Source: an uncultured Eubacteriales bacterium (lineage in GTDB: Bacteria > Bacillota > Clostridia > Oscillospirales > CAG-272). From it: 64,000 nucleotides of DNA. Shown in pieces: positions 17,093 to 25,184 of the stretch. Each line of letters begins with the position of its first letter. Position 1 is the first letter of the stretch. The position numbers were made by a program, and so were the translations under genes. Where the stretch lies: positions 1 to 64,000 of the forward strand of contig CAKSLQ010000011.1 in NCBI GenBank assembly GCA_934467415.1, written 5' to 3'. The notes beneath the pieces were generated by a model, which worked only from the letters and a program-made list of their open reading frames with translations, was not told the DNA's origin and did no database searches.

Positions 17093-18421
17093 TTACGCCT
17101 TATCCCCACGCTCGCGGATGATGATGCGGATCGGCGTACCGCGGAAGCCGAAGGTCTCGCGCAGGCAATTCTCGATATACCGCTGATAGGAGAAATGGAA
17201 CAGCTCGATGCTGTTGGCGAAGATGACAAAGGTCGGCGGCGCGACGCTCGCCTGCGTCATATAGTAAATTTTGAGCCGCTTGCCCTTGTCGGACGGCGGC
17301 TGCACCTTGGCGGTCGCGTCGCCGAGCATATCGTTGAGCATACCGGTGGAAATGCGCAGCTTTGCCTGCCCGTTGACATAGTTGATGTGTTCAAACAGCT
17401 TTTGCAGCCGCTGCCCGGTGAGCGCGCTGACAAACAGAATCGGCGCATAGGTCATGTAGGACAGCGCGTTGTAGATTTTCTTCGTAAACTCATTGACGCT
17501 GTCGTTGTCCTTCTCCACGGCGTCCCACTTGTTGACGACGATGATACACGCCTTGCCCGCCTCATGTGTGATGCCCGCGATGTGCTCGTCCTGCTCGGTG
17601 ATGCCCGCCGTGGCGTCGATGACGAGCAGGCAGACGTCGGCGCGCTCCACCGCCATGTGTGCGCGCAGGACGCTGTACTTCTCGATCACGTCCTCGACGC
17701 GCGCGCGGCGGCGCAGTCCCGCCGTGTCGATGAAGGTGTACTTGCCATAGGCGCACTCGACCTGCGTATCGATGGCGTCGCGCGTCGTACCCGCGATGTC
17801 CGAGACGATCAGCCGCTCCTCGCCGAGCAGCTTGTTGATGAGCGAGGACTTGCCCGCATTCGGCTTGCCGATGACGGCGACCTTGATGCTGTCATCCTCC
17901 TCGACAGCGCCCGCGTCGGCTGGCAGCTCGGCCAGCACGGCGTCCAGCAGGTCGCCCGTGCCGCTGCCGTGCGTGGAGGAGATGGCGATGGGGTCCTTGT
18001 CGAAGCCGAGCTCGTAGAACTCGTAGAACTCGAGCGGCACGGCGCCGACCGAATCCGCCTTGTTGACGGCGACGACGACCGGCTTTCCGCTCTTTTTGAG
18101 CATGACCGCAATCTCGCGGTCATCGGCGACGAGGCCGGTGCGCACGTCGCACATGAAGATGATGACATCCGCCGTGTCGATGGCGATCTCGGCCTGGAGA
18201 CGCATCTGCTTTAAGATGATATCGTTGGTCTTCGGCTCGATGCCGCCGGTGTCGATGACGACGAAGGACTTGCCGCACCATTCGCTCTCGCCGTAAATGC
18301 GGTCGCGCGTGACGCCGGGCGTATCCTCGATGATGGCGCGGCGCTCGCCGATGAGCTTGTTGAACAGCGTGCTCTTGCCGACATTCGGTCTGCCGACAAT
18401 CGCGATGATCGGTTTTGCCAT
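17093..18421 (-). CDS. der: Ribosome-assembly GTPase Der (EngA)
   Basis: 442 residues with two tandem G domains and a C-terminal KH-like domain, the unique Der layout. First G domain: IVGRPNVGKSTLFNKL (near residue 8), DTGG, NKAD. Second: VIGKPNAGKSSLINKL (about residue 185), DTAGLRRRARV, NKWD. It acts in 50S subunit maturation. AAAGGA precedes the ATG. Upstream on the same strand are the lipoprotein and DUF512 genes, a neighbourhood common in Clostridia. Confidence 0.96.
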   Translation of the reverse strand: MAKPIIAIVGRPNVGKSTLFNKLIGERRAIIEDTPGVTRDRIYGESEWCGKSFVVIDTGGIEPKTNDIILKQMRLQAEIAIDTADVIIFMCDVRTGLVADDREIAVMLKKSGKPVVVAVNKADSVGAVPLEFYEFYELGFDKDPIAISSTHGSGTGDLLDAVLAELPADAGAVEEDDSIKVAVIGKPNAGKSSLINKLLGEERLIVSDIAGTTRDAIDTQVECAYGKYTFIDTAGLRRRARVEDVIEKYSVLRAHMAVERADVCLLVIDATAGITEQDEHIAGITHEAGKACIIVVNKWDAVEKDNDSVNEFTKKIYNALSYMTYAPILFVSALTGQRLQKLFEHINYVNGQAKLRISTGMLNDMLGDATAKVQPPSDKGKRLKIYYMTQASVAPPTFVIFANSIELFHFSYQRYIENCLRETFGFRGTPIRIIIRERGDKA

Positions 18422-18435
18422 GGTGTAATCCTTTC

Positions 18436-19188
18436 TTATCTGTAGGCTTCCGCAAGGAAGTCCGCGGCGTCTGCGCGGGAGATGGAATACTCCGTATTCG
18501 TCTCGGTGACGCCGGGGAAGTTGATGCCGACATAGAAATTCTCTTTGTCAAAGCGGAAGTAGGGGTACATATCGTATTCGGGGCGATACTGCGCAAGGTC
18601 GTCGGCGCTCGGCGCGCCGGGCTTGAAGCGGCCGCCGGTGAGCGCCGCCGAAAGCGCGTCAAAATCGGTCACAATGTCGCTGCCCGAAAGCAGGCGGCCG
18701 CTCGCGCGGTCCACATTGACCGTGTAGTAGACCTCGCCGCGCGTCTCGCGGCCGTCCTCATTGGTGATCGTGTATATGCCGACAAAGGAAGCGGACACCA
18801 GCTTTGCATCCGTGTAGATTTCGGCAAGCTGCGCCGCATAGGCCGCGCTGCCGCCCTCGGCCGCAAGCGAGGAGGCATTCGGCACATAGCTTGCGAACAT
18901 CTCGTCCGCATAGGCTTCCAGCGCCGCATCGGTCTTCGCGTCGCCGAGCGCAAGAATGCCGTAGGCGACATCGAGCGCCGCCGACTTCTCGGTGCGCTGC
19001 ACGACATCGTAGTCCTTCGTCTCGGAAACCTCCGTCGTCGCCGAGGTTTCGGAGGTGGCGGGCGTGGTCGGCTCGGTCACGCTTGTCCCGGACGCGGACG
19101 AGTCGCTCGTCTCGACCGGCTTCCTTTTGCAGGCGCAAAATGCCGCTGCAAGCGCAAGTGCAAGCAGAAAAGCAATCGTCTTCTTCAT
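18436..19188 (-). CDS. Putative lipoprotein, RsiV/DUF3298-like
   Basis: 250 residues. A lipoprotein-type signal (KKTIAFLLALALAAAFCACK, with C18 or C20 as lipid site) and a Ser/Thr-rich spacer (about 25-58) precede a folded domain. This domain includes RGEVYYTVNVDRASGRLLS, FDALSAALTGGRF, and YFRFDKENFYVGINFPG, reminiscent of the DUF3298/RsiV C-terminal domain of surface and anti-sigma proteins. That match is by eye and only moderate. AAGGAGG precedes the ATG. It lies 14 bp upstream of der and 12 bp downstream of the DUF512 gene, so the three are probably one transcript. Function unknown. Confidence 0.6.
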   Translation of the reverse strand: MKKTIAFLLALALAAAFCACKRKPVETSDSSASGTSVTEPTTPATSETSATTEVSETKDYDVVQRTEKSAALDVAYGILALGDAKTDAALEAYADEMFASYVPNASSLAAEGGSAAYAAQLAEIYTDAKLVSASFVGIYTITNEDGRETRGEVYYTVNVDRASGRLLSGSDIVTDFDALSAALTGGRFKPGAPSADDLAQYRPEYDMYPYFRFDKENFYVGINFPGVTETNTEYSISRADAADFLAEAYR

Positions 19189-19200
19189 CGTGTCCTCCTT

Positions 19201-20526
19201 TTATACAAACGGTTCCGCGCCGAAAATCTTGGCGACAAAGTCCGCGCCCTCCCCCTCGGCGAAGGCGATCGGCACGCCGAGCTTTTCGGCAAGCTCCTCC
19301 CGCGACATCCCGCAGAGGAACAGATCCCCCTCCGACCGCAGCGTGCAGGCGGGCAGGATGAGTTCGTCTCCGAGGTCGCGATCCTTCAGCTGTTCGTACA
19401 GGTCATGCCCGGTGAGCAGCCCGGCCACCGTGATCTGCTCGCCGAAAAAGTGATTGATGATCTTCACCGTCTCAATTTCAAGCGCCGGGCAGACCGCCAT
19501 GAGCCGGTCGGCAAGCGACTTGATAAAGTCGTAGGCGGCGACGCCGGTCGCCACGGTGACGCGGCGGGTGCGGTCGCCGAGCGCGTCGGTATAGTCCGCG
19601 ATGAAGTCCAGCTCCGTGCCGAACTCGCGCTCCATCGACGCGATCATGCCGACACCGTTCTCAATCTGGGTGAAGTCTTCGTAAAAATCCGCGTCGGGCA
19701 GCTTCACGCCGCCCTTGATGTACATTTCGTCCGCGACGAAGAAGAGCCGCGTGCCGTGCCGCGCCTTGCAGCCGTCGCCGAAGGCCGTCACCGTGTCGAT
19801 GACCGCGCGGCATTCCTCCTTGGTAAACGGTTCGAGCGGGAACAGCCCGTCGCGGAACTTGGTCAGCCCGGCGGGGACAACGGAGACCGAGTCGAGCGCG
19901 GGATAGAAGGTCTCGAGGTCGCGCATGGTGCGCAGCAGCTCGTCGCCGTCGTTGATGCCGCGGCAGAGCACGATCTGCGCGCGGATGTGCGTGCCGCCCG
20001 CCTTGAATTTCGCCAGGTAATCCATGATCTTGCCCGCATGGGGATTTTTCATCATGCGCACGCGCAGATCGGGATTGGTGGTATGTACCGAGACATTGAT
20101 CGGCGTGATGTGCATCGAGATGATGCGCTCGATCTCCGCCTCGTCGATGTTGGTGAGCGTGACGTAGTTGCCGTGCAGGAAGGAGAGGCGGGAGTCGTCG
20201 TCCTTGAAGTAGAGCGTCTTGCGCAGGCCGCGCGGCAGCTGGTCGATGAAGCAGAAAATGCACTTGTTCTCGCAGTGATGCTTTTTGTCCATCAGCGGCG
20301 TGGCAAATTCCAGCCCGATGTCGTCGTACTCGCCCTTGGTGATCTCCACCGTGAGCGGTGCGCCGTCGCGGCGGAGGGCAACCGTGAGATGCTTGTCGGC
20401 CAGATAAAAGCGGTAGTCCAGCACGTCGGTGACGGCGCGGCCGTTGAGGCTCATCAGAATGTCGCCCTCGCGGATGCCCGCTTTTTCCCCGCGGCTGTGC
20501 GGATGCACCGCCGTGATCTCCACCAT
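19201..20526 (-). CDS. DUF512-family radical-SAM protein with PDZ domain
   Basis: 441 residues. A PDZ-like domain is at the N-terminus (ITAVHPHSRGEKAGIREGD, residues about 3-60). A radical-SAM-type cluster follows, HHCENKCIFCFIDQLP (CX3CX2C), and then the DUF512 region with LRKTLYFKDDDSRLSFLHG, conserved NVSVHTTNP, and a C-terminal FFGEQITVAGLLTGHD block. The family is widespread in Clostridia next to der; its reaction is not known. The ATG at 20526 is chosen because GAAGGAGGG lies just upstream; the in-frame ATG seven codons earlier overlaps that site. Confidence 0.88.
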   Translation of the reverse strand: MVEITAVHPHSRGEKAGIREGDILMSLNGRAVTDVLDYRFYLADKHLTVALRRDGAPLTVEITKGEYDDIGLEFATPLMDKKHHCENKCIFCFIDQLPRGLRKTLYFKDDDSRLSFLHGNYVTLTNIDEAEIERIISMHITPINVSVHTTNPDLRVRMMKNPHAGKIMDYLAKFKAGGTHIRAQIVLCRGINDGDELLRTMRDLETFYPALDSVSVVPAGLTKFRDGLFPLEPFTKEECRAVIDTVTAFGDGCKARHGTRLFFVADEMYIKGGVKLPDADFYEDFTQIENGVGMIASMEREFGTELDFIADYTDALGDRTRRVTVATGVAAYDFIKSLADRLMAVCPALEIETVKIINHFFGEQITVAGLLTGHDLYEQLKDRDLGDELILPACTLRSEGDLFLCGMSREELAEKLGVPIAFAEGEGADFVAKIFGAEPFV

Positions 20527-20646
20527 TTCGCTCCCTCCTTCGCGCATATTTTTTCATTATAGTATAACACATTTTCAGCCGTGCGTCAATCGTTTCGACA
20601 GCAAAACAAGCCTTTCCCGCGGGAAAAGCTTGTGGGGTGAGGGTAT

Positions 20647-20834
20647 GGCTTCCCCCTTGGGGGGAGAGCTGTGCGGAGCGCAAAGCGTCCCGCGGAGTTT
20701 TTCTTCGTCGGCTGAACACCGACGATTTCGCGAGCGAAAACGAAAAACATCCTGGCGGTGACTGAGGGGGTGTTCCGTGGCTCTGTAACAATCCCTCCGG
20801 TGCTTCGCACCACCTCCCTTTGCCGGGGGGAGGC
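20647..20834. repeat. Mosaic intergenic repeat, copy A5
   Basis: Composite of the A1 inner module (TTTTTCTTCGTCGGCTGAAC, nested TTTCGCGAGCGAAA) and the A4 right half (GGTGCTTCGCACC, TTTGCCGGGGGGAGGC). This is direct evidence that the family is made of interchangeable modules. No coding capacity. Confidence 0.75.
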
Positions 20835-20906
20835 GAAGATAGATTGCGCGCAAACGCGGCGGGAGCGAGACGGCGCCCTACGGTTCGCATACAGTTCCCA
20901 CTATTA

Positions 20907-20974
20907 TGTAGGGGCGACCATCGGTCGCCCGCCTGCACAGGGACAAAAGCGGGCGACCGATGGTCGCCCCTACA
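20907..20974. repeat. Perfect 26-bp inverted repeat
   Basis: Left arm 20907-20932 starts TGTAGGGGCGACCATCGGTC; the right arm 20949-20974 is its exact reverse complement, with a 16-base loop. Neither arm is followed by a T run, so it is not a normal terminator. It lies next to A5 in the 490-bp gap between the DUF512 gene and the deacetylase gene. The rest of that gap holds A5 and the ACGCGGCGGGAGCGAG motif also seen near A2. Confidence 0.85.
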
Positions 20975-21016
20975 GATTTGCAAAGCGTTTTCGCCTGTCG
21001 GTCGCTCCGTTCCGCC

Positions 21017-21775
21017 CTATTCCTCCGCCGTCGGCTTCGGTCCCTGCCTGCGGTAGAGCCGCCCCGCCTCGACCGTGCGGGCGTCCGCGGTGAGCAGCTC
21101 GGTCACGGTCACAAGTCGGTAGCCGCGCGCCGTGAGCTCGGGGATCACGCGCTCCATCGCGTCCACCGTCTCACCGTAAAGGTCGTGGCAGAGGATGATC
21201 GCACCGTCCTCCGCGCCCTGCATGACCGCGCGGTAGGTTGCATCCGCGTTCCGCGTTTTCCAGTCGAGCGTGTCCACCGACCAGTTGACGACGATCATGT
21301 CGAGCTCCTTTGCCACGCGCATCAGCGTATCGTTGACCGCGCCGTAGGTCGGGCGCAGCACGGTGCATTCCCGGCCGGTCAGCTCAAAGATCTTCTGCCG
21401 CGTGGTCTCGATCTCCTCGGTCACCTTGCCCGCGCCGAGCCGCGTCAGCTGGCAATGATCCCAGCTATGCACGGCCAGTTCATTGCCTTCGCGCACAGCG
21501 CGTGAAACGGTATCGGGCAACAGGTCGATCCGGTTGCCGATGATGCAGAACGTACCGTGTCCGCCGTACTCGGCAAACAGGTCGAGCAGCCGCTCGGTGT
21601 GTATGCTCGGCCCATCATCGAAGGTCAGCGCGATCATCGGGCGTGCAGCCTCCGGCACGTCCGCCTCCCCGGCCGCCTCGACCGACGCCGGGCGCGCGCC
21701 GCCGCAGCCCGCGAGCGCGGCGATACCTGCCGCCGCAAGCAGCAGCGCAAGCGCGCACAGCAGTTTCTTTTGCAT
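21017..21775 (-). CDS. Polysaccharide deacetylase (NodB homology) lipoprotein
   Basis: 252 residues, exported and probably lipid-anchored at C24 (lipobox LAGC). The NodB domain has all five motifs: TFDDGP (D53, D54), HSWDH (H103, H107, metal ligands), RPTYG, DTLDW, and ILCHD (H197). The family removes acetyl groups from peptidoglycan or chitin-like sugars at the cell surface. The start at 21775 is chosen from the signal peptide; the frame is open further upstream but overlaps a terminator. Substrate is not resolved by sequence; peptidoglycan is the usual one in Gram-positives. Confidence 0.88.
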   Translation of the reverse strand: MQKKLLCALALLLAAAGIAALAGCGGARPASVEAAGEADVPEAARPMIALTFDDGPSIHTERLLDLFAEYGGHGTFCIIGNRIDLLPDTVSRAVREGNELAVHSWDHCQLTRLGAGKVTEEIETTRQKIFELTGRECTVLRPTYGAVNDTLMRVAKELDMIVVNWSVDTLDWKTRNADATYRAVMQGAEDGAIILCHDLYGETVDAMERVIPELTARGYRLVTVTELLTADARTVEAGRLYRRQGPKPTAEE

Positions 21776-21849
21776 CCTCGATCCCCGCCTTTCGTTTTCG
21801 CAAACAGTATGCACCGCGCGCGGGGAAATATGCGCGGCCGCACAAACAA

Positions 21850-21880
21850 AAAATTCCGCAGCCGGACTGCGGAATTTTGA
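21850..21880 (-). terminator. Terminator of the AEC transporter gene
   Basis: Stem AAATTCCGCAG / CTGCGGAATTT with a 5-base loop. On the minus strand it is followed by a T run. It lies 13 bp past the transporter's stop codon. Confidence 0.75.
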
Positions 21881-21892
21881 AAAGGTGCACAC

Positions 21893-22864
21893 TCACGCCC
21901 CGAGCCATGCGGTGAAGGCATAGAGCAGCGGGATGGTGATGACCGAGAAAACGGTGGACACCAGTACGCCGAGCGAGCAGAGCCGCGATTCCTCACGCAG
22001 CCCGGCCGCCTCAGCCAGCACCGGCGTGGTGGACGCGCAGGGCATCCCCGCAAGGAAGATAACGACGGGCAGCAGGATCTCGATGCCGCAGCCGCCGAGC
22101 AGCAGACGGAAGAGCGGATAGAGCGCAAGCGGCATGACGATCAGCCGCAGGAAGGACATCACATAGGTCTTGCCGTTGCCGAAGACCTGCCGCAGCGGCA
22201 TGGCGGCAAGGTTGACGCCCGAGATCATCATGGAAAGCGGCGTGGTCATCGCGCCGAGATAGGAAAACGTGCCGCCGAGCGTACCCGGCACGGGGATGCG
22301 AAAAATATAGATAATGAGCGCGGCGTAGCTGGCCAGCATGGAGGGCGAGATCAGCGCCCGCCACGGAAAGCGCCGTGCGCCGACGATGCCGTCCACCTTC
22401 TTTTTGTCAGCGGCGCGCCCGAAATGGATGGCGGCAACGCCGAACAGGAGAAAGCTGAACACAAGGTTCATGATGGCGACGATCAGAACGGCGGTGTTGC
22501 CCCAGATCGCGCCCGCGACCGGGATGCCCATGAACGCAATATTGGGCAGATAGAGCATCGTCTCCCACGCGCTCTCCTCATCCCCGCCGATGCGCGTCAC
22601 CTTGACGAGCACAAAGGCCAGAATCGGCAGCGCCGTGAACAGCACAATGCCCGCGACGAGCGACCAGACCAGCAGCATATCGTCCCGTTCACCCGGCGCG
22701 GACACGCTGGAAAGCACCATGCAGGGGAAAGCGACGCTGAGCAGGATCGCCGAGAGCGTGCGGTTGCCCTCCTGCGTCACAATGTGCAGCTTGGCCGCGC
22801 CGTACCCGACGGCGAGCATGGCCAGCATCATCAGCATCTGCGAGACTACATTCCAAATGTTCAT
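21893..22864 (-). CDS. AEC (auxin efflux carrier) family transporter
   Basis: 323 residues with about ten hydrophobic segments in the two-times-five arrangement of AEC permeases. It begins IWNVVSQMLMMLAMLAVGYG, with N-terminal-half FPCMVLSSVS and a C-terminal-half PLSMMISGVNLA and MPCASTTPVLAEAAG block. Family members export organic anions such as malate or malonate, or act near the cell wall; the substrate here is unknown. No good ribosome site is seen before ATG 22864, although the promoter is strong, so translation may be weak or the leader short. Confidence 0.85.
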   Translation of the reverse strand: MNIWNVVSQMLMMLAMLAVGYGAAKLHIVTQEGNRTLSAILLSVAFPCMVLSSVSAPGERDDMLLVWSLVAGIVLFTALPILAFVLVKVTRIGGDEESAWETMLYLPNIAFMGIPVAGAIWGNTAVLIVAIMNLVFSFLLFGVAAIHFGRAADKKKVDGIVGARRFPWRALISPSMLASYAALIIYIFRIPVPGTLGGTFSYLGAMTTPLSMMISGVNLAAMPLRQVFGNGKTYVMSFLRLIVMPLALYPLFRLLLGGCGIEILLPVVIFLAGMPCASTTPVLAEAAGLREESRLCSLGVLVSTVFSVITIPLLYAFTAWLGA

Positions 22865-22903
22865 GTTAAGTTACAAACCGTCCGTGAAAAAAGTTGCTCT
22901 TAC

Positions 22904-22932
22904 ATTCTACTATTTTCACGGCATAGTGTCAA
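22904..22932 (-). promoter_or_regulatory. Promoter of the AEC transporter gene
   Basis: TTGACA (22927-22932), 17-bp spacer, TAGAAT (22904-22909) on the minus strand. Confidence 0.7.
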
Positions 22933-22938
22933 GCAAAT

Positions 22939-22964
22939 TAAATCGTCAAAAATCTGACGATTTT
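22939..22964 (-). terminator. Probable terminator of tepA
   Basis: AAATCGTCA / TGACGATTT stem, 16 bp past the tepA stop codon. The minus-strand T run is weak. Confidence 0.5.
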
Positions 22965-22979
22965 TGTGCAATTTGCGCG

Positions 22980-23699
22980 TCAGTGCCGCTCCGTGCGCCG
23001 TGCATCCGCCGCGATGAAGCCTTTCAGCGCGTCGAGCGCGTCGGAAAGCCCGCCGACCGCGTCGATCAGCCCGCAGCCGACCGCCTCGCGCCCGTCGATG
23101 ATGGTGCCGACATCGTTGGCAAGCTCGCTCGTGTTGTTCATCATCTCGCGCAGCTTCCCCTCGGCGACCTGCGAATGCGCGCAGATGAAGTGCACAATGC
23201 GATCCTGCATCTTGTCGAAATAGTAGAAGGTCTGCGGCACGCCGATGATCGTCCCGCTGGTGCGCACGGGGTGCAGCGTCATGGTGGCGCTCGGCACGAT
23301 GAAGGACTTTCTGCCGCAGACTGCCAGCGGCACGCCGATGGAATGCCCGCCGCCGAGCACCAGCGTCACGGCAGGTTTTTTCATGGACGCCACCATCTCG
23401 GCGATCGCCAGCCCCGCCTCCACGTCGCCTCCCATCGTGTTGAGGATGAGCAGCAGGCCGTCGATCTCCCGGCTCTCCTCCACGGCGCAGAGCAGCGGGA
23501 TGAGATGCTCGTATTTGGTGGTCTTCTGCGTCTGGTCGAGGACGTAGTGCCCCTCGATCTGCCCGATGATGGACAGGCAGTGGATGGTCTCGCCGTCGCT
23601 CCTTGCCGTCACGCCGCCGCTCTTCGCGATTTCCTCAAGATGCGCGCCGATCGGACTCTCGCTTCCCTCTTTTTCTTCTTTTTCCGGTTTTTCGTTCAT
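22980..23699 (-). CDS. tepA: ClpP-like serine protease TepA
   Basis: 239 residues, ClpP/crotonase fold. The nucleophile S120 sits in GGGHSIGVPLA and the His H143 in ATMTLHPVR. LLILNTMGGDVEAGLAIAE matches the ClpP oxyanion region. The N-terminal stretch is charged (EKPEKEEKEGSE) and there is no signal peptide. This resembles TepA (YmfB) of Bacillus, linked to protein translocation and degradation of small acid-soluble spore proteins. Start ATG 23699 has GGAGAGGGAG upstream. Monocistronic. Confidence 0.85.
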   Translation of the reverse strand: MNEKPEKEEKEGSESPIGAHLEEIAKSGGVTARSDGETIHCLSIIGQIEGHYVLDQTQKTTKYEHLIPLLCAVEESREIDGLLLILNTMGGDVEAGLAIAEMVASMKKPAVTLVLGGGHSIGVPLAVCGRKSFIVPSATMTLHPVRTSGTIIGVPQTFYYFDKMQDRIVHFICAHSQVAEGKLREMMNNTSELANDVGTIIDGREAVGCGLIDAVGGLSDALDALKGFIAADARRTERH

Positions 23700-23769
23700 G
23701 CTCCCTCTCCTTTTATCGTTTTTCATACAAGCACGATAAAAATATGCCCGAAATTTTTCTTTTTACGCA

Positions 23770-23798
23770 TTTACAAAGCCGATTCCCTGTGATATAAT
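23770..23798 (+). promoter_or_regulatory. Promoter of the pduL operon
   Basis: TTTACA, 17-bp spacer, TATAAT, 51 bp before the pduL start. Confidence 0.75.
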
Positions 23799-23849
23799 TA
23801 ACGATGGAAAAACGCAAAATTTGTTTTTTTACATAAGAAGGAGAACATC

Positions 23850-24425
23850 ATGGCAGAAAAATTCCTCGTTGAAACCTCGGCGCGTCATGTTCACCTGACC
23901 GACGCAGATATCGAGACCCTCTTCGGCAAGGGCGCAAAGCTCACGCACAAGAAGGATCTGAGCCAGCCCGGCCAGTTTGCCTGCGAAGAGCGCGTCACGC
24001 TCGTCGGCCCCAAAAAGTCGATTCCGAACGTCATCATCCTCGGGCCCGCCAGAAAGGCGACGCAGGTGGAGGTATCCTTTACCGATGCGCGCACGCTCGG
24101 CGTGACCGCACCCGTCCGCGAGAGCGGCGACATCGCCGGCTCCGGCGCATGTAAGATTGTCGGCCCCGCAGGCGAGGTTGACCTCACCGAGGGCGTGATC
24201 GTGGCAAAGCGCCACATCCACATGACCCCCGACGATGCAGCACGCTTCGGCGTCAAGGACAAGGACATCGTCAAGGTCGCGCTCGAGAGCGACGGCAGAA
24301 GCACGGTCTACGGCGACGTGGTCGTCCGCGTCAACCCGAACTTCGCGCTCGCGATGCACATCGACACCGATGAGGCCAATGCGGCATGCGCGTTCGGCAC
24401 GTTCTACGGCGAAATCGTAAAGTAA
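23850..24425 (+). CDS. pduL: PduL-type phosphotransacylase
   Basis: 191 residues. It interconverts acyl-CoA and acyl-phosphate (acetyl- or propanoyl-). The two PduL zinc-binding halves are visible: TSARHVHLTDADIETLFG near the N-terminus and AKRHIHMTPDDAARFGV in the C-terminal half, each with the HxH motif. No N-terminal encapsulation peptide is seen and no microcompartment genes are nearby, so it is probably a free cytoplasmic Pta substitute for making ATP with acetate kinase. It is followed 28 bp downstream by the Fe-S scaffold gene, likely in one transcript. Confidence 0.92.
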   Translation: MAEKFLVETSARHVHLTDADIETLFGKGAKLTHKKDLSQPGQFACEERVTLVGPKKSIPNVIILGPARKATQVEVSFTDARTLGVTAPVRESGDIAGSGACKIVGPAGEVDLTEGVIVAKRHIHMTPDDAARFGVKDKDIVKVALESDGRSTVYGDVVVRVNPNFALAMHIDTDEANAACAFGTFYGEIVK

Positions 24426-24453
24426 TAAACCATTCACATAAGGAGACAGAACA

Positions 24454-25170
24454 ATGAGCAAAGAATTTTCCTGTGAATATGCCATGAGCGCAGAAGTGCA
24501 GCACATGAGCCATGTCACAAAGGGCTGCGATCACGGTCCCGCTCCGATCCCGGAAGAGGGCAAGTGGATCCAGTCCAAGCAGATCACCGACATCTCCGGC
24601 TATACGCACGGCATCGGCTGGTGCGCACCGCAGCAGGGCGCATGTAAGCTCTCGCTGAACGTCAAGAACGGCGTCATCGAAGAGGCGCTGGTCGAGACGG
24701 TCGGCTGCTCGGGTATGACCCACTCCGCGGCAATGGCGGCGGAAATTCTCCCCGGCAAGACCGTGCTGGAAGCACTCAATACCGACCTCGTCTGCGACGC
24801 GATCAACACCGCGATGCGTGAGCTGTTCCTCCAGATCGCCTATGGCAGAACCCAGTCGGCGTTCTCCGAGGGCGGCCTCGTCATCGGCGCGGGTATGGAA
24901 GACCTCGGCAAGGGTGCACGCTCCATGGTCGGCACGATGTACGGCACCAAGGCGAAGGGCGTTCGCTACCTCGAAATGACCGAGGGCTACTGCACGAGAA
25001 TGGCGCTCGATGCCAACGACGAAGTCATCGGCTACGAATTTGTTTCGCTCGGCAAGATGACCGACTTCATCAAGAAGGGCATGGAGCCCGGCGAAGCCTA
25101 CAAGAAATCCATCGGTACGTACGGCCGCTTCAACGAAGCCGTCCGCTACATTGATCCGCGTGAGGAATAA
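24454..25170 (+). CDS. NifU-like iron-sulfur cluster assembly scaffold protein
   Basis: 238 residues. Conserved cysteines lie in GWCAPQQGACKLSL and VETVGCSGMTHSAAMAAE, the latter matching the NifU_N/IscU cysteine loop. The C-terminal YGRFNEAVRYIDPREE tail is also typical of the group that pairs with the GGGtGRT protein. Clean AAGGAG and dense use of preferred C-ending codons suggest strong expression. The next gene follows after 14 bp. The assembly client is not known. Confidence 0.8.
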   Translation: MSKEFSCEYAMSAEVQHMSHVTKGCDHGPAPIPEEGKWIQSKQITDISGYTHGIGWCAPQQGACKLSLNVKNGVIEEALVETVGCSGMTHSAAMAAEILPGKTVLEALNTDLVCDAINTAMRELFLQIAYGRTQSAFSEGGLVIGAGMEDLGKGARSMVGTMYGTKAKGVRYLEMTEGYCTRMALDANDEVIGYEFVSLGKMTDFIKKGMEPGEAYKKSIGTYGRFNEAVRYIDPREE

Positions 25171-25184
25171 GGAGGAGCAGCGAA

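Noticed and set aside
18415..20562. 715-codon plus-strand frame opposite the lipoprotein and DUF512 genes
   Set aside because: It crosses two well-supported genes on the other strand and has no recognisable domain.
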